This document shows, in pieces, positions 61,009-64,000 of a DNA stretch of 64,000 nt. Source of the DNA: Deinococcus aquiradiocola (GTDB taxonomy: Bacteria > Deinococcota > Deinococci > Deinococcales > Deinococcaceae); contig NZ_BMOE01000002.1 in NCBI RefSeq assembly GCF_014646915.1, forward strand, positions 310,844 through 374,843. Direction: 5' to 3'. The notes under the pieces were generated by a model. That model worked only from the letters and a program-made list of their open reading frames with translations, made no database searches and was not told where the DNA came from. The position numbers and the translations under genes were made by a program. How positions within the stretch are numbered: the stretch's first letter is position 1; every line of letters starts with the position of its first letter.

Positions 61009-61009
61009 G

Positions 61010-61735
61010 TCAGCGCTTCTGCCCGGCATGGCGTTCCTGTTCGGCGAAGAACCGCTCGAAGCCGTGATCGGCGAAGAACACTGCAGGGTCCGGCGGCGTG
61101 GAGATTCGGCCGTCCGTCAGCAGCAGCAGGTCCGTGACGTAGTCGTGCAGGACGTCGGGGGAATGCGAACTCATCAGCACGCAGCCTCCCTCCTGACGGT
61201 ACGTGTCGAGCAGCTGCTTGAGGCTGCGGACGGACGTGTAGTCCAGGCCGTTGGTCGGTTCGTCCAGCAGCAGGAGTTGCGGGGTCGGCAGCAGCCCGGC
61301 GATGATGCTGGCCTTCTGCTTCATGCCTCTGGAGAGGTCCTGCACGTACTTCCGGCGGTGCTCCCAGAGATCGAGGCGCTTCATCAGGTCCTCGGCGCGG
61401 GCGCGGGCCTGCCGGGAAGGCACGCCCCACAGCAGCGCGAAGGCCGCCATGTTCTCCTCCAGGGACAGCCTGGGGTACAGCAGCGGCATGTCCGGCACGA
61501 ACGCCACCACCGAGTCCTGCCGGGCGCGGTCCGCGGATCGCCCACCGATGTGCAGCTGGTCCGGGTCGGAGGGGTACAGGCCGGCGATCAGGCGGAACAG
61601 GGTGGTCTTTCCGGCGCCGTTCCGGCCGAGCAGACCGATCATCTGACCGGCACGCGCCTCGAAACTGCAGTCGGTCAGGACGGGATGCCCACCGAACTGG
61701 AACTGCAGGCCGCGGACGGACAGGACGGGCGTCAC
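61010..61735 (-). CDS. ABC transporter ATP-binding protein
   Basis: 241 residues. Walker A GLLGRNGAGKTTLFRLIAG (about 32-50), a Q-loop-like region near VAFVPDMPLLYPRLSLEEN, signature LSRGMKQKASIIAGLL, Walker B LLLLDEPTNGLD and the H-loop SSHSPDV are all present. It is of the drug/bacteriocin export or immunity type with a single domain. The GTG start overlaps the HTTM stop (GTGA) and the permease follows within one base, so the genes are tightly coupled. Confidence 0.93.
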   Translation of the reverse strand: MTPVLSVRGLQFQFGGHPVLTDCSFEARAGQMIGLLGRNGAGKTTLFRLIAGLYPSDPDQLHIGGRSADRARQDSVVAFVPDMPLLYPRLSLEENMAAFALLWGVPSRQARARAEDLMKRLDLWEHRRKYVQDLSRGMKQKASIIAGLLPTPQLLLLDEPTNGLDYTSVRSLKQLLDTYRQEGGCVLMSSHSPDVLHDYVTDLLLLTDGRISTPPDPAVFFADHGFERFFAEQERHAGQKR

Positions 61736-62655
61736 TTGCTGAACCGGGCGGGCCGCAGCGGCAGGAGCCGGGAGAGCTTGCCGTTCACGCGCCCCCGCAC
61801 GGTGCTGAGGGCCTGACCGATCCGGGCGTACTCGGCGTCTGAGATCAGGATGAGTTCGCAGGCGATCATGATGCTCGAAAAGGTGACGAGCCCCATCATG
61901 AAGAGGATGCCCAGGTGCAGGCCGATGCCGAGCGCGATGGCGGGAAGCTTGAAGCGGGTGAAGATGATGAACGGAAACCCGACCTGATACCCGATCGTGG
62001 TGTAGCAGGCCAGCGCGGAAACGTACGCGTTCCTGAAGAGCGCCGCGAAGAGCGGCAGGGAGAACCACTGCAGCTGGGCGATCGTGTACATGGCGCTGCC
62101 CTGAATCCAGGCGTCCCCCATCAGCTTGCTCGTCCCGGCCGTGAAGTACACCACGATGACCTGCAGCACGATGGCGTAGACCGCCAGGTTGTGAAAGAAC
62201 GTCCTGAGCGGCGTGGTCCTGCGGACGCTGGTGTTCAGGAACACCATGTAGAACAGCAGGATCTGCAGCAGGTTGTCCCCGCCGTCCCCGATGGTGGGAT
62301 TCCGGGCGTTGAGCAGCATGAAGGTGCCGGCCGCCACGAAGGCGCAGAGACCACCGAGCCGGCCGAGCATCAGGCCCAGGGCAGCGAGGACGTGCATCCC
62401 GAGGATCACGTAGATGCCGCCCGGCTGGTCGAAGAGCCGCTCGACGGACGTGGCTGCCGCGCCGAAGAACGGCATGAGGTTGCCGTGAGCGGCGCCGTGC
62501 GCGCCCCAGAAGTACTCTGCGAACGGCAGTTCGGTGAAGGTCCGGTACAGCAGGAAGAACCCGGCGAAGAACTGGAGGATCCGGCTGCCGCGCAGGTTGA
62601 GGCGTTCGGTGGGCGTCGTGATCGCCTTCAGGGCGGTGAGGGGACCAGGATTCAT
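61732..62655 (-). CDS. HTTM-domain membrane protein (SdpB/VKGC-like)
   Basis: 307 residues with about eight hydrophobic segments. The HTTM family (horizontally transferred transmembrane, related to vitamin K-dependent carboxylase and SdpB) is suggested by NLRGSRILQFFAGFFLLYRT, HGNLMPFFG, NARNPTIGDGGDNLLQILLFYM and YFTAGTSKLMGDAWIQGSAMY. In Bacillus, SdpB acts with SdpA to mature the SdpC toxin. Here the gene follows the DUF5819 gene with a TGATG overlap and precedes the ABC ATPase with a GTGA overlap. Confidence 0.88.
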   Translation of the reverse strand: MNPGPLTALKAITTPTERLNLRGSRILQFFAGFFLLYRTFTELPFAEYFWGAHGAAHGNLMPFFGAAATSVERLFDQPGGIYVILGMHVLAALGLMLGRLGGLCAFVAAGTFMLLNARNPTIGDGGDNLLQILLFYMVFLNTSVRRTTPLRTFFHNLAVYAIVLQVIVVYFTAGTSKLMGDAWIQGSAMYTIAQLQWFSLPLFAALFRNAYVSALACYTTIGYQVGFPFIIFTRFKLPAIALGIGLHLGILFMMGLVTFSSIMIACELILISDAEYARIGQALSTVRGRVNGKLSRLLPLRPARFSK

Positions 62656-63341
62656 CAGGCACCTCGGTAGATGAGCGGGGACGTGACCCGGGCGGTGTCG
62701 TGGATGCCCAGGTCGTAGTCCTGGACGGTGGAGTGGCCGGTGGCCCGTTCTCGCCAGGCGGGCGGCGTGACGACCCGGATGCGCAGCGCGATCCGGCTGA
62801 CCTGCTCGAACGGCAGGTGGGCCTCACGCTGGCGGTTGATGCAGTACACCGAGGCTGCGTTCTGGACGGCCTTGAGGGCCTTCGTTTTCGCTTCGTCGCG
62901 TTTCTTCTTCGCGAGCGCGCAGGCGGCCTGGTCACCGTCGGTGCATTTCTTGGTGATTCCCACCAGGAAGAGCGGCACCTGAACGATGTCCCGCAGGGGA
63001 TTTTCGATGGTCCGGCTGAACCGGTCGTACGCGGAGAGGCGGTTCTGCTGGTTGGCCTTCCAGACCGGGCTGAGCACGTCCACCCATTCGCCCGGTCGGG
63101 GCTTCGCCTGTGCAGGCAGGCACTGCACCAGCAGCAGGGTGTCCGTCCCGACGGGCGTGGGCGCGAACAGCGTCCAGACCTGATCGAAGTAGGGGCGCAT
63201 GTATGCGCTGTTCACCTGCCCCAGCGTCGTCCCGTCCTTCAGGACGTTGCTCGGCATCACGTACAGCGCCGTCTGCACGAAGTGATTGACGAACACCGTC
63301 AGCGCGGCGATTTTGAGGATCAGCACCAGTGTCGCTTTCAT
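62655..63341 (-). CDS. DUF5819-family membrane-anchored protein (SdpA-like position)
   Basis: 228 residues. One N-terminal helix (about 5-28) is followed by an extracytoplasmic domain with YMRPYFDQVWTLFAPTPVGTDTLLLVQC in outline. Two further Cys residues lie in KKCTDGDQAACALAKKK. DUF5819 proteins are usually encoded beside HTTM proteins, as SdpA is beside SdpB, so a joint role in toxin maturation is inferred. The last base of the stop is shared with the HTTM ATG. The ATG is 117 bases after the hairpin at 63459-63507. Confidence 0.82.
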   Translation of the reverse strand: MKATLVLILKIAALTVFVNHFVQTALYVMPSNVLKDGTTLGQVNSAYMRPYFDQVWTLFAPTPVGTDTLLLVQCLPAQAKPRPGEWVDVLSPVWKANQQNRLSAYDRFSRTIENPLRDIVQVPLFLVGITKKCTDGDQAACALAKKKRDEAKTKALKAVQNAASVYCINRQREAHLPFEQVSRIALRIRVVTPPAWRERATGHSTVQDYDLGIHDTARVTSPLIYRGA

Positions 63342-63458
63342 TGCGGGTTCCTTTGATCTCGGCAGGGTGAGGGAGCAGTCAGGTGGGGAGGGAACACTCC
63401 CGCCGTCCCTCACCCGTGATCGGTCGTCGCGGCCCTCCTCACGCGCCTCACGGGGCGG

Positions 63459-63507
63459 CCGGGCAGGAGGGCGTGTCCACCCGGGGGGGACACGCCCTCC
63501 TGCCCGG
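63459..63507. terminator. 20-base perfect hairpin between toxin precursor and maturation genes
   Basis: Arms 63459-63478 and 63488-63507 are perfectly complementary and close a nine-base loop. No T run follows on the minus strand, so termination is likely partial. Its place between the precursor gene and the DUF5819 gene would give high precursor and lower maturation-protein expression, as in many bacteriocin operons. Confidence 0.8.
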
Positions 63508-63583
63508 CTCGGCCTTCAGGCACTTCGGGTGGTGCGCGGACGGGCGCGGCCGACCCGCGAGAGGTCAGCTGCTCCCGTGAGGC

Positions 63584-63940
63584 TCAGTAGCTCTCTTCCG
63601 GCGCCTCCGGGGACCGGCCGAACGCCTGACTCCAGCCGTAGGTGGCGGCCCCCCAGAGGGCTCCACCCACACCACCCGCGGCCGCACCGACCGTCGCGGC
63701 CGGCGTGCCGACCAGCGCGGTGTAGGTGCCGCCGGCCAGTGCGCCCCCCAGGGCGTTCCCGCCCACCGCGTTGCCGAAGTCACGCCAGGTCCAGCTGGCC
63801 GCGAGATCCGAGCCGAGTGGCGTGGAGGTGGTCGAGACCGTGTTGTTCACGGCCACCGCCCCCGTGTTGTTGGCCAGTCCGACCGCGGCGATGCTGACCG
63901 CCAGGAAAAACGCGACCCCACCCTTGTTCTTCTTGTTCAT
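63584..63940 (-). CDS. Small Gly/Ala-rich secreted protein, candidate peptide-toxin precursor
   Basis: 118 residues, no Cys. An N-terminal basic stretch and a hydrophobic segment (about 9-23) form a Sec signal. A Thr/Ser/Asn-rich spacer follows, then a hydrophobic Gly/Ala region (about 53-105) with repeated small-xxx-small spacing, such as GNAVGGNALGGALAGG and AAAGGVGGALWGAA, flanked by Trp. The acidic tail ends PEAPEESY. This layout fits a pore-forming bacteriocin precursor in the SdpC position, but without the Cys pair of SdpC. AAAGGAG precedes the ATG, which overlaps the stop of an upstream gene. Confidence 0.7.
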   Translation of the reverse strand: MNKKNKGGVAFFLAVSIAAVGLANNTGAVAVNNTVSTTSTPLGSDLAASWTWRDFGNAVGGNALGGALAGGTYTALVGTPAATVGAAAGGVGGALWGAATYGWSQAFGRSPEAPEESY

Positions 63941-64000
63941 CTTCCAGCTCCTTTCTTCCGTAACGTGGCGATGACCGCCACGGTGAGAAGCATTCCTATG
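63937..64000 (-). CDS. Partial C-terminus of a membrane protein upstream of the toxin precursor
   Basis: A frame open to the right edge reads IGMLLTVAVIATLRKKGAGR and stops at 63937, overlapping the precursor ATG in ATGA. A hydrophobic stretch followed by a basic tail suggests the last membrane helix of a protein translated together with the precursor. With only 20 residues, the identity cannot be given and chance is possible. Confidence 0.4.
   Translation of the reverse strand, partial: IGMLLTVAVIATLRKKGAGR

Overview
The window looks like Deinococcus or a close relative. It is strongly GC-rich, with codons that mostly end in G or C. Gene strings are joined by ATGA, GTGA or TGATG overlaps. 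Several genes have a TANNNT -10 hexamer only about six bases before the start codon, as in the leaderless transcripts known from Deinococcus. No rRNA, tRNA, CRISPR array or prophage was seen. Few genes are housekeeping genes and an atypical parAB pair is present, so a second chromosome or megaplasmid is possible. That is inference, because no replication initiator is visible.

Layout. 1-170: 5' end of a probable family B DNA polymerase. 0.3-1.8 kb: divergent LysR and GNAT genes. 1.8-15.2 kb: a peptide or amide catabolism locus. A nine-gene minus-strand operon (binding protein, two permeases, PanE-like and Gfo/Idh reductases, DUF885 protein, RraA-like protein, SDR, M29 aminopeptidase) faces a second DUF885 peptidase, an IclR regulator and an M24 protein. 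Two near-identical palindromes lie between them. 15.2-23.6 kb: a diguanylate cyclase, DUF808 protein, cupredoxin, PEP-mutase-like enzyme with TetR, LysE exporter, NfeD/SPFH pair and an internally duplicated membrane protein. 23.8-30.3 kb: a beta-helix lipoprotein and the biotin operon bioB-bioD-bioA-bioF. 30.4-35.6 kb: a glucan-degradation regulon of GH9, GH16 and LacI genes with shared operators. 35.6-46 kb: a Rieske/FAD oxidoreductase, a GH1-like enzyme and a glycoconjugate-type cluster. The cluster holds a GH1-like/acyl-CoA dehydrogenase fusion, PIG-L deacetylase, NodS-like methyltransferase, two glycosyltransferases and UDP-galactopyranose mutase. 46-49.3 kb: DHA2 efflux pump with MarR, and a DUF1801 protein. 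49.3-51.3 kb: a Phd/YefM-ParA fusion with ParB. 51.6-55.5 kb: a PaoABC-type molybdenum aldehyde oxidoreductase. 55.5-58.8 kb: a decayed region with a cupin, a DUF4384 lipoprotein, an IS3-family remnant and a broken EAL gene. 58.9-64 kb: VOC and YdeI-like genes, then an Sdp-like peptide-toxin locus (ABC permease, ABC ATPase, HTTM protein, DUF5819 protein, small Gly/Ala-rich precursor) running to the right edge.

The strongest candidates for undescribed biology are: the Phd-ParA fusion with an internal ribosome site before the ParA part; the GH1-like/acyl-CoA dehydrogenase fusion and its cluster; the Sdp-like locus with a cysteine-free precursor; and a three-copy intergenic repeat of about 120 bp whose terminal arms differ between copies but stay complementary within each copy.
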